Shown here piece after piece: positions 24,870 to 32,501 of a stretch of 64,000 nt of DNA. The notes beneath the pieces were generated by a model. It had not been told where the DNA came from and did not search any database. It saw only the letters and a program-made list of their open reading frames with translations. Position numbers and translations under genes: made by a program. Source of the stretch: Anaerosolibacter sp. Its GTDB lineage: Bacteria > Bacillota > Clostridia > Peptostreptococcales > Thermotaleaceae. The DNA lies in contig NZ_JARBTM010000016.1 of the NCBI RefSeq assembly GCF_029240175.1, positions 1 through 64,000 on the forward strand, in the 5' to 3' direction. Positions within the stretch are counted from its first letter, which is position 1. Each line of letters begins with the position of its first letter.

Positions 24870-26366
24870 TTATTTCTTTACTGCCTCTTCTGGATATTTA
24901 TTGCCTGCGTTCCATAGTAAATATTCATCCACGCCATTTTCTTCTAAAGCTCTGATTTGATCAGCTACTTCTTTTGCGTTGTATTTAATATGTCCTTTTA
25001 CCCATGGTGCTGTAAATGCTTGAATCCATGGTCTGATCGTTGCAGGTGTCTGAATATTTTTATTTCTATTCACAGAATCCTTCGTACTATGGTAGATTGT
25101 TTCATACGGGAAAGCATCAGGGATAGAAAGACCATAGGTTCCATTGGCATAGTGACTTGGGTACATCATTGGGGATACGTAGTCTACCACATTACTTACA
25201 GCCTCCCAATATTGTCCTAATGCCATATCATCTGCTACTGATCCTACCAACCCATAAATATCTGCAGATATATATACATTTAACGGTGCCAATTGCTCTC
25301 TAGCAAATTTTAAATAGTTCTGGATTGTCTCAGGCTTTGATTCACCCTTTGTATTTCTATAGTCTAACTGCTTGTCCAGCTTTCCACCATTAGAAGCTGG
25401 GAAACGCACATAGTCAAACTGTATTTCATTGAAGCCTGCTTCAGCAGCTTCTTTAGAAACCTCAATATTATAATTCCATAGATCCCTATCATGGGCTGAT
25501 GCCCAGATAAGTCCATCACTGTTTGTAAACGGCTCACCCGTTGCACGATAAACGATGGCACGGTCTTTATGCTGCTTTGTATATGTTGGATCTTTGAAGG
25601 ATACGATTCTAGCAATGGTATAGATGTTGTTTTCTTTAAGCTTCTTCATTAACGCTTCAATATCCTTTACAGGCGCCTTGGCGTTAGCATCTGGACTATA
25701 CTTCTCCGCCGCCTTTGTCTTAAACAGCATATGTCCATTGTCATCTTTCACATCAATAACAAAGGTATTGATTTGTGTTCTCTTTGATAATTCAATCAGT
25801 TCATCAAGTCGGTTATTTGAAGCTGAATAGAGCGTTAAGTAAATTCCTTTTACTTTTACCCTCGGATTATTTGGGTATTCGAAGGTTTTCACCTGAGGAG
25901 AATAATCTAACTTCTTTAACTCTTCGCTAAGAAGCTCTGTTCTGTCTTCTACAGTAAAGGAAGCAGCAATCCACCCTGAAGCCTCACCTTTCATGCCATC
26001 AAAGCCAATCTTATACCAATTTTCATTGTTCTCGTCAGTCTTTTCTTCAATAATCTTTACAGCAGAACCCTTCATCAAACTGTCCACAATCCCTGCATCC
26101 TTTTTTGCTTCTTCGCGGACATTTAACTTACTGGCACTGATATACACTACCCCCTCGTCCTTTGCAGGCGCTTCAGGCTGTACTGCTTCTTGCTCATCCT
26201 TTGCTTCTTCATTTTCTTTGGTTCCATCTGCATTTTGTTCCTGGGTAGTTTGCCCCTTACCGGCTTCATCAGCCTTAGATGTCGGTGCAACTTGCCTGCT
26301 GAAAGCAAAAATACTTACAATGGCTAGTGCGACCATTACCACTAATAGAACTTTTTTCTTGTCCAT
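24870..26366 (-). CDS. Putative glycoside hydrolase (DUF4015) with SH3 domain
   Basis: The 498-residue exported protein has a membrane anchor or signal at residues 3-22 (KKVLLVVMVALAIVSIFAF) and a low-complexity Glu/Gln-rich linker. A bacterial SH3 domain follows (YISASKLNVREEAKKDAG to WIAASF, about 80-145). The C-terminal TIM-barrel domain of the putative glycosyl hydrolase family DUF4015 carries VKGIYLTLYSA, FVIDVKDDNGHM, FNEIQFDYVRFP and VSPMMYPSHY. The Asp/Glu-rich strands would be the active site. Cell-wall or exopolysaccharide processing is likely; the actual substrate is unknown. Confidence 0.85.
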   Translation of the reverse strand: MDKKKVLLVVMVALAIVSIFAFSRQVAPTSKADEAGKGQTTQEQNADGTKENEEAKDEQEAVQPEAPAKDEGVVYISASKLNVREEAKKDAGIVDSLMKGSAVKIIEEKTDENNENWYKIGFDGMKGEASGWIAASFTVEDRTELLSEELKKLDYSPQVKTFEYPNNPRVKVKGIYLTLYSASNNRLDELIELSKRTQINTFVIDVKDDNGHMLFKTKAAEKYSPDANAKAPVKDIEALMKKLKENNIYTIARIVSFKDPTYTKQHKDRAIVYRATGEPFTNSDGLIWASAHDRDLWNYNIEVSKEAAEAGFNEIQFDYVRFPASNGGKLDKQLDYRNTKGESKPETIQNYLKFAREQLAPLNVYISADIYGLVGSVADDMALGQYWEAVSNVVDYVSPMMYPSHYANGTYGLSIPDAFPYETIYHSTKDSVNRNKNIQTPATIRPWIQAFTAPWVKGHIKYNAKEVADQIRALEENGVDEYLLWNAGNKYPEEAVKK

Positions 26367-26602
26367 TAAGCCACCTCATCCTTTTCCTTTTTAAGTTCAT
26401 TATATCATGGGTTGTACCAAGACTCACTTCATTTCTCATATGAAAATTTTACTATATTTATCTTCCCTTTCCCTTCCTATCCCTAATCTATTATCTAGGC
26501 GTTCCCCCTTGAAATATATACATTTTTAGGACGCATTTCCTCTAGTATTTGTTTCAATGATTCTTAAAAAGCATCAAAAAAAATTGACAGCGTTATTCGC
26601 TG

Positions 26603-26794
26603 TCATCTGTGTTTTTCTTGTTTTAGGTCATTTCCACCATGATCTTCTAAGAACCGTTTTTTGTTCTCTACAAGTTGTCGGTACTGATTCTGATCAATAA
26701 TCCCCTGTTTTTTAAGGTTGTCCATCATTTCAATGAACTCTAGACATAACACCGTTAAATCCTTTTTCACTTTGTTCTCTTCACACATTCCCAT
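26603..26794 (-). CDS. Small helical hypothetical protein
   Basis: The protein has about 63 residues and looks entirely helical and charged (DLTVLCLEFIEMMDNLKKQGIIDQNQYR). The segment KKQGIIDQNQY resembles short SHOCT-like helical tails, but the match is weak. The GTG at 26809 is possible; the ATG at 26794 follows AAAAAGGATG and is preferred. It stands alone between AT-rich regions. I do not recognise a function. Confidence 0.5.
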   Translation of the reverse strand: MGMCEENKVKKDLTVLCLEFIEMMDNLKKQGIIDQNQYRQLVENKKRFLEDHGGNDLKQEKHR

Positions 26795-27070
26795 AACATC
26801 CTTTTTCACTTATTGCATTGTGGTAGAAAAAACACAACAAAGCTCATGGATTTACCATTTGCACTATTAATATATCTTAAAAATGGGTTTTTGTCAATTA
26901 TATTATTTATTTGAGTTACATTTTTTATTTATATATGAGTTTTATTCAATGTATAATTTTTGTTTTATTACTATATTTTATTATTCTTATTTTCTTCATT
27001 CTTACTATTCTCTTTATACCAATATAAATTGTCTTTAAACAAATCTTTCTCTGCTATATAATACATTTCA
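26795..27070. other. AT-rich intergenic region
   Basis: This stretch of almost 280 bases is very AT-rich, with no open frame supported by a ribosome-binding site and no clear hairpin before the terminator at 27071. It probably holds the promoter of the small gene at 26603-26794. Confidence 0.5.
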
Positions 27071-27104
27071 AAAAAGAAAAGAGCTACCAGTTACCCAGCA
27101 GCTC
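27071..27104 (-). terminator. Terminator of the HTH-TPR/peptide operon
   Basis: On the minus strand GAGCTGCTGG and CTGGTAGCTC pair, partly by G-T wobbles, across a GTAA loop, followed by TTTTCTTTTTT. It lies 14 bases after the peptide gene stop codon. Confidence 0.75.
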
Positions 27105-27117
27105 AATACAATAAATC

Positions 27118-27252
27118 TTATTTATCACTCTCTGTTAACAAAATTCCTGGTTTAATGCTCCATGGATGTGGATCTTCCCCTGCTAAAGCTACCACACCTA
27201 GACCCATATTGATCAATACCATTAAAATCATTGCAACCAATAACTTTTTCAT
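27118..27252 (-). CDS. Secreted signalling propeptide, cognate of the HTH-TPR receptor
   Basis: This 44-codon gene has a strong AAGGGGAG ribosome-binding site seven bases before its ATG. The peptide has a classical signal sequence: MKK, then a hydrophobic core (LLVAMILMVLINMGLGVV), and a signal peptidase site ALA-GE after residue 24. The exported remainder is 20 residues, starting GEDPHPWSIK and ending TESDK. It begins 24 bases after the stop of an HTH-TPR regulator in the same operon, exactly where Phr/PapR/NprX-type peptides lie in RRNPP systems. I infer that it is exported, trimmed and re-imported to bind that regulator. The final active fragment is unknown. Confidence 0.78.
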   Translation of the reverse strand: MKKLLVAMILMVLINMGLGVVALAGEDPHPWSIKPGILLTESDK

Positions 27253-27276
27253 ATTAATCTCCCCTTTAGTTTATAA

Positions 27277-28605
27277 TTAGGATTTGTCTAGAACAAAGTC
27301 TAGCAACTCCATACTTTTTTCTAAATCTTTCTCCATAAAATATCTGGCTATTCTTAGGAAAATTCCTTTTACAATTTCATAAAAGTACTTATCGCAATCA
27401 GCGGTAATTTCTCCTTTTATTTCTTCAATAAGTTGTTCTAAATAAATACTTTTTTCTCTATTTATATAGCAATAAGCTAATCCATCATATGCCTCAATTA
27501 CTATTTTCTTATCATTTAACTCTTTTGCTCTGAATATTGCTTTTGTCAGTGCATTTTCTGCTGCATCATAATTCTGAACCGCCATAAGCCTATGTCCTAA
27601 AATCAGATATGCATTTGGTAAATCTACACTATTATTCTTCAGACGAATTTTTATACTTTCATTTAAGCATTCGATAGCCTTATCTATCTGATTATTTTTA
27701 TAATGTAGCTCAGCCAAATTAATTAACAGGAGTGCTTTAGCTTCTAAATTATCTGCTCCATTAGATAGTTCGTATATTTTTTGATAAATCTCAAGTGCTA
27801 TATTACTGTCTCCCAATGCTAAATAACAGTTTGCCTTTAGCATAAGAACATCTATGCGTCGTGATGCTATCAAATCACCATATGAACTCTCTAACTCCTT
27901 TAATAGTTCGATACTTCTCTCATACTTATTCAATTTCTTGTAGGCCAAAGCGTTATTGAACAGTAACCTAAGCATCAGATTTCTATCGACAATATGATTA
28001 TTCTGCATAATCAATAGGGCCTGATTGTCTAAATGAACCGCCTCTTCATAGTTTCCTCGCTCAATGGCGCATCTAGCAAGTTTTGAATAGAGCTGAGCTA
28101 CACTTGAATTGCTTGAGAGTCTTGTATAATTCTCTAAAGAAATCAAATAATCTATGTAACTATCACTGAATCTTTTTTCTTTATAATGATAATCTCCTAC
28201 TTTTTCATAAATCTCCGCTTTCTTTTCAGCTATATCCCAATCCTTCAATACACCTCTTGCCTTGTTAAACTCTTCAAGAAACTTTGATCCTTCTTGATCA
28301 AACAGTGTATTTAAATTATTTAAATGCCTGTTCAAAATACCTTCAGCCTGCTCTATTTCACTTTGCATAAGGTACTCAGCAGTAAAATCAACGGATATAT
28401 TTCTCTCTTGTGCCAATCTCTTCAGATTTTCTACAATAATCTCTGCAGTATCTTTCGTTAACTTCGTCTTTCCCTGTTCAATATAACTTATTAGATTTCT
28501 ACTGATTTTTCCATTTGATGTATCTTGCTGGGTTGCATCTAGGTAGACACGAAGCCTTTTCAATTTTTCGCCTGGCGGCAAAATGGTATTTTCTAGAAAA
28601 TACAT
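27277..28605 (-). CDS. HTH-TPR transcriptional regulator, RRNPP-type peptide receptor
   Basis: The 442-residue cytoplasmic protein starts with an XRE-type helix-turn-helix (about residues 10-65: PGEKLKRLRVYLDATQQDTS...RNLISYIEQGKTKL). About nine TPR-like helical repeats follow (e.g. KLARCAIERGNYEEAVHLDNQ, LAYKKLNKYERSIELLKE, NCYLALGDSNIALEIYQKIY). This is the architecture of PlcR, NprR and related peptide-binding regulators. GGGAGGAAAG precedes the ATG. The small secreted peptide gene follows in the same operon. Target genes cannot be read from the sequence; self-regulation and control of the adjacent amj-like gene are candidates. Confidence 0.87.
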   Translation of the reverse strand: MYFLENTILPPGEKLKRLRVYLDATQQDTSNGKISRNLISYIEQGKTKLTKDTAEIIVENLKRLAQERNISVDFTAEYLMQSEIEQAEGILNRHLNNLNTLFDQEGSKFLEEFNKARGVLKDWDIAEKKAEIYEKVGDYHYKEKRFSDSYIDYLISLENYTRLSSNSSVAQLYSKLARCAIERGNYEEAVHLDNQALLIMQNNHIVDRNLMLRLLFNNALAYKKLNKYERSIELLKELESSYGDLIASRRIDVLMLKANCYLALGDSNIALEIYQKIYELSNGADNLEAKALLLINLAELHYKNNQIDKAIECLNESIKIRLKNNSVDLPNAYLILGHRLMAVQNYDAAENALTKAIFRAKELNDKKIVIEAYDGLAYCYINREKSIYLEQLIEEIKGEITADCDKYFYEIVKGIFLRIARYFMEKDLEKSMELLDFVLDKS

Positions 28606-28690
28606 GTACTTTCCTCCCGCTGCTTGACAAATCGCAATTGTAACTCCATCACCTCAGCAATTTTTTACAATTTTCTGTATCTTTTTCTAT

Positions 28691-28720
28691 ATTTTATCAA
28701 TTTTCGATTCGATTTGTCAA
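28691..28720 (-). promoter_or_regulatory. Promoter of the HTH-TPR/peptide operon
   Basis: On the minus strand a perfect -35 TTGACA (28720-28715) is followed after 18 bases by TAAAAT (28696-28691). The spacer holds ATCGAATCGA and the imperfect dyad ATCGAAAATTGAT, a possible operator for autoregulation. The transcript would have a leader of about 85 bases. Confidence 0.55.
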
Positions 28721-28808
28721 TTATTTTTTTTGTTTTTTTTACTAATGCTCTAGTCCTATATTTTTTTGTATATGTATTAATGAATTATATTTCCTGTAAA
28801 ATTCTGTT

Positions 28809-29615
28809 TTATCTGTAAAAGTATGCGATAAACCTTGCTCCAGGCAGCAAAAACAGCTGACCAAGTAAAGTACCCAAAAACTTTGTTCCAATGAGCATAA
28901 TCACCAAGGCCTTCACATCTCCAAACTCTCGATTCCCCCGATAGGCTTCATCGGTAATAATGGCTGCCTTAGGATCAATAAACAGGGTAAGTAAAATACT
29001 GGCTACCCCATTGATCATCCCTGAAGATGCCGATGCCGCCAGTCGGTTTTCTGGTACATAAATTGCGGAGTAGTATGCTGCCAAAACACCAATACTATAA
29101 ATTCCAGTAATTAAGGCATTGAGCAGCAGTAATCGTTTGGGGATATTCTTAAAGCGTAAGCCTTCCACCATGCCGCGGGTAGGTTTTGTTGCAGTCCTTG
29201 CAATTCTTCTCATGTTTCCTCTGCTTAACCCATGAATCACCAAACCTGGAATTGACCCCGTTGCCTCTAGCTTGGTAACCGCTTTACCGAATAGCTTTAA
29301 AAACGTCGGTATAAAGAAAATGCCGAATAATGTCCCTATTGTCGTGGCTAAGATCACCCTTCTTACATCCTGAACGGGATCATAATTCATTCGGATACTC
29401 TGGTCAATCATAAGTCCAATCAACGGCCCCTGAAGCATATTGGCAGTTCTGGATACCAATACAATAAGATTAAACAATGAAGTAGAGAGGGCAAAATTTC
29501 CACTTCGTACAGAATTTAGCCGCACTGAATAAGATAAGGTATCGATAAAATGAATAATCACTGTCAGTGCAACCAATTTCCATGTCAAAGATACCATAGC
29601 CCCTATATAAACCAC
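28809..29615 (-). CDS. amj: Lipid II flippase Amj-like membrane protein
   Basis: The 268-residue polytopic protein has about six helices and belongs to the Amj (YdaH, DUF2837) family. It opens with VALTVIIHFIDTLSYSVRLNSVRSG, then LFNLIVLVSRTANMLQGPLIGLMID, and a cytoplasmic loop PGLVIHGLSRGNMRRIARTA. In B. subtilis Amj is an alternative to MurJ for flipping the peptidoglycan precursor lipid II. A GTG start at 29615 follows GGAGAG; the ATG at 29597 is an alternative. It lies between an L,D-transpeptidase gene and the peptide-receptor operon. Confidence 0.85.
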   Translation of the reverse strand: MVYIGAMVSLTWKLVALTVIIHFIDTLSYSVRLNSVRSGNFALSTSLFNLIVLVSRTANMLQGPLIGLMIDQSIRMNYDPVQDVRRVILATTIGTLFGIFFIPTFLKLFGKAVTKLEATGSIPGLVIHGLSRGNMRRIARTATKPTRGMVEGLRFKNIPKRLLLLNALITGIYSIGVLAAYYSAIYVPENRLAASASSGMINGVASILLTLFIDPKAAIITDEAYRGNREFGDVKALVIMLIGTKFLGTLLGQLFLLPGARFIAYFYR

Positions 29616-29777
29616 CTCTCTCCAACCTCTTCTGAGGCAATATTTTCCTCGCTTAAGGATATATTAACATGTATCTAACCTGAAATAAATCTTGGAATTA
29701 CCCTTCTATCATAAATTTTATCCTTGTATGTACCTTGGATAAACATCATAGAAAAGCATTGCATGCTGTAAAATTAG

Positions 29778-29825
29778 TTGAATAAATGGAAAAGGGTCTG
29801 AAGAGACCCTTTTCCATTTATTCAA
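29778..29825. terminator. Very long perfect terminator hairpin
   Basis: Perfect 22-base arms (29778-29799 and 29804-29825) enclose a GAAG loop. The hairpin contains the stop codon of the L,D-transpeptidase gene. Confidence 0.85.
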
Positions 29826-31206
29826 TGACAATAACTGCACTTTTTCCAATCTCTATCCAGTTATAGAGAAACTCTGCGTGGCTGGTATAATTTCTTACAC
29901 ATTTATGAGATCTAGGCACTGTGCCCAAGGTAAAAAGATATTCCTTATGGCCTGGATCCACAAGCTTCCCATCCTTTTTCTCAAAGTCCACGGGAACGCC
30001 ATGGATGTAAGCGCCACCTGTAAACCTTACAGCATACGGTGCATACCCTGCAATTTCCCTAGTGATATCGTCTAAATATAGAAATTTTGTTTTCTTCTCA
30101 ATGGCCATATAGTAACCTAGTGGTGTTTCAAACTTGTATTTTTCCTTTGCTCCTGTGGTAGCAAGGGTATAAGAAACCAAGTTCCACTGTCCATCCTTAA
30201 ACTCAAACACTCCCTGATTCTGATTTTTTCTATCTACTACGATGACCTGGTTTAGTTGTTGTACGTTGTTATTAAAAGAAACATATTTCTTAGGAACATA
30301 ATATTCACCTTCGAAATTTAGGGTCGTAATTTTATAAAATTTTTCGTCCTCTCCTAGCACTGTAATAAGGGTACCATCAGAGATATAACGAAATGCTGCA
30401 CGGGTATCGGGCTCCTCATAAGCCGGTGCACCTTGGTATCGCAAGGTACCATAGACATCGTCATCTTTGCCTTGATAAGCAGGGGCAACGCCGTTTCGAT
30501 TCTTGTAATTGGAAATGAATGCCGTGGTGTTATTTTCTACTTCCTGTTTCAGCAAATTTATTTCTTTTTCCATTTTTTCAAATTGAAATTCCCTAGGCTC
30601 ACCCAAAGCACCAAATACGTACCCATGCTGAATTACTTCTCCAGTCTTCCAATACACCTTATACCACAAATCCGACTGATATTTTGGTAAGTATTCACCC
30701 TTAACGGCTTCCGTAAGGTTTAATTTCTCAAATATTACAGCTTTTCTCAATACCTTAGCGTTCGTATTGGGATTCTCACGGATATTAATATTAGAACCCC
30801 ATACCAAAAAGTAGTTATATGCCAAGGGATAGCGATCATAGGCAAGATTCATTTGAACACTCACGGGTAATTGGGTGTCGAAGGTTCTTATTGATGTATA
30901 TAATGACACTGCATTTACTTGTTGTTCTATGGTCTCTTGCGGCAGCAGCTGGGCTTCCTCTGTCTTTTGTTGAGTTTCTGCCCGCTCCGTAATATTTTCA
31001 TCATCTTGAATGTCAATATCATTAATGTTTTCTTCTACATCATTGGGCTTCGATACATCGTTCTCCCCTTGATTCTCAGGATTTTCTAAAGGCTCTTCTT
31101 GTATAACAGGAGGGGTTTCCACAGGGTCAGCTTTGCTAACCAGCATGTCTATTTGACAGCCTGTTAGTACAAGTACTACAATCAATATCCATATATGTTT
31201 CTTCAT
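29818..31206 (-). CDS. L,D-transpeptidase lipoprotein with SH3-like domains
   Basis: The 462-residue lipoprotein has a lipobox LVLTGC at about residue 16 and an acidic linker with many Glu, Asn and Gln. Two SH3-like segments appear (SNINIRENPNTNAKVLRKA; RYISDGTLITVLGEDEKFYKI). The C-terminal YkuD domain carries IHGVP and the catalytic stretch SHKCVRNYTSHAEFLYNWI. The usual motif is SHGCVRL; the Gly is Lys here while His and Cys are kept. It should make 3-3 cross-links in peptidoglycan, or attach proteins to it. GGGAGGTG precedes the ATG. Confidence 0.9.
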   Translation of the reverse strand: MKKHIWILIVVLVLTGCQIDMLVSKADPVETPPVIQEEPLENPENQGENDVSKPNDVEENINDIDIQDDENITERAETQQKTEEAQLLPQETIEQQVNAVSLYTSIRTFDTQLPVSVQMNLAYDRYPLAYNYFLVWGSNINIRENPNTNAKVLRKAVIFEKLNLTEAVKGEYLPKYQSDLWYKVYWKTGEVIQHGYVFGALGEPREFQFEKMEKEINLLKQEVENNTTAFISNYKNRNGVAPAYQGKDDDVYGTLRYQGAPAYEEPDTRAAFRYISDGTLITVLGEDEKFYKITTLNFEGEYYVPKKYVSFNNNVQQLNQVIVVDRKNQNQGVFEFKDGQWNLVSYTLATTGAKEKYKFETPLGYYMAIEKKTKFLYLDDITREIAGYAPYAVRFTGGAYIHGVPVDFEKKDGKLVDPGHKEYLFTLGTVPRSHKCVRNYTSHAEFLYNWIEIGKSAVIVIE

Positions 31207-31370
31207 CGACTACACCTCCCAAATATTTGTCTTCTAGTCCTAGAAGTTTATTCTCATTATACCCAAAATATGATCCCCCTACCCGTTCTCTCTTATCCAT
31301 TTTCATCCAATTATCCTTTATATACCTAAGAGATTCTATAGTCATTCCATTGTTCACAATATGCCTTTTG

Positions 31371-31413
31371 TAGGGGTTGCATAAATAAAAGGGTTGCATA
31401 CTATGCAACCCCT
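31371..31413. repeat. Dispersed palindromic repeat, copy B (truncated)
   Basis: A half unit TAGGGGTTGCATA (31371-31383) is followed after 7 bases by a complete palindrome with arms GGGTTGCATA and TATGCAACCC around one C (31391-31411), ending in CCTAG. It belongs to the same family as copies at 15081 and 58026 but lacks the GGGTCGCATA unit. It lies 11 bases after the FAH gene and may double as its terminator. Confidence 0.85.
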
Positions 31414-31423
31414 AGGACAATGA

Positions 31424-32335
31424 CTATTTTACTGTATTTGTTAACGTTCCTATCTTTTCAATGCTGCACTCCACCACATCACCAGGGTTTAAAAACTTAA
31501 AAGGGTTGAATCCCATTCCTACACCAGCTGGAGTACCTGTAGCAATAATATCTCCTGGTCTTAGTGTCATCCCCTTTGATAGGTCATGGATAATCTGAGG
31601 GATATCGAAGATCAAATTCCGCGTATTCGAATTTTGACGCAGTTCACCATTTACGCGACAAGTGATCCCTAATTCCACTGGAAAAGGAATCTGGCTCCTA
31701 TGTACCAAATAAGGTCCCATAGGGCAGAACGTATCTAAGCTTTTCCCTTTATGCCACTGACCATGAAGTTTTTGTAACCCCCGTTCACTGACATCGTTAA
31801 GAATGGTATACCCAAAAATGTATTCTTCTGCTTTCTCTAGGGGAATGTCTTTTCCTTCTTTACCTATGACAATCGCCAACTCCACCTCATAGTCCAGTTT
31901 TTGGGCAATTCCAGGATGACTATCAATAAAATCCCCGTCTCCAGTGGCAGGCGCAGCTACCTTGCTGAAGTAGATCGGTGCCTTTGGAATCTCTTCCTGA
32001 TCCCCAAGGACTGTTCCGACCTCTTTTGCATGATCCAAATAGTTTTTACCCAGGCAAAAAACATTTCTTCGTGGATATGGGATCGGAGCTAGAAGCTTCA
32101 CTTCACCGCGATCTATTCCCTCATTAGAAAAAGTGCCTTGGTTCAGGGTATTCTCCATATTCTCTCCCAATTCTTCTGTGAACACCTCTATCAGTTCAAG
32201 CATTGTTTTTGGAATGTCCACCCCTTCGTTACCATTGAAAAAATACTCCATCGGGATAATTTTTTTCTGTTGTTGATCATAAACCCCTATTTTCTCTTCT
32301 TCCCTTGTTATATAAGTTACGAAATACATCTTCAT
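31424..32335 (-). CDS. Fumarylacetoacetate hydrolase family protein
   Basis: The 303-residue protein has an N-terminal domain of about 85 residues, then the FAH fold. Visible parts are NVFCLGKNYLDHAKEVG, PIYFSKV, LDYEVELAIVIGKEGKDI with the metal-binding Glu pair, GYTILNDVSERGLQ and the C-terminal GDIIATGTPAGVGMG. Members cleave or decarboxylate beta-diketo acids, for example acylpyruvates and oxaloacetate-like compounds. The precise substrate is not evident and no catabolic neighbours are present. AGAGGGGAG precedes the ATG. Confidence 0.9.
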   Translation of the reverse strand: MKMYFVTYITREEEKIGVYDQQQKKIIPMEYFFNGNEGVDIPKTMLELIEVFTEELGENMENTLNQGTFSNEGIDRGEVKLLAPIPYPRRNVFCLGKNYLDHAKEVGTVLGDQEEIPKAPIYFSKVAAPATGDGDFIDSHPGIAQKLDYEVELAIVIGKEGKDIPLEKAEEYIFGYTILNDVSERGLQKLHGQWHKGKSLDTFCPMGPYLVHRSQIPFPVELGITCRVNGELRQNSNTRNLIFDIPQIIHDLSKGMTLRPGDIIATGTPAGVGMGFNPFKFLNPGDVVECSIEKIGTLTNTVK

Positions 32336-32501
32336 TACTCCCCTCTAAATTATCGTTCATAGATTTTCTATAAAACTTCTCCTAATTCCTCTTTTTATGA
32401 AGGTATTGTTCAATATTTTATGGAATATTATGAATAATCCGTTATACCTTTTGTATTAAAGGGTATAGGTTTGATAATCATAAGATAAAGGAGTGCGTTC
32501 T

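Noticed and set aside
31136-31408. 90-residue minus-strand frame
   Set aside because: It overlaps the L,D-transpeptidase start and repeat copy B, has no suitable ribosome-binding site and no family resemblance.
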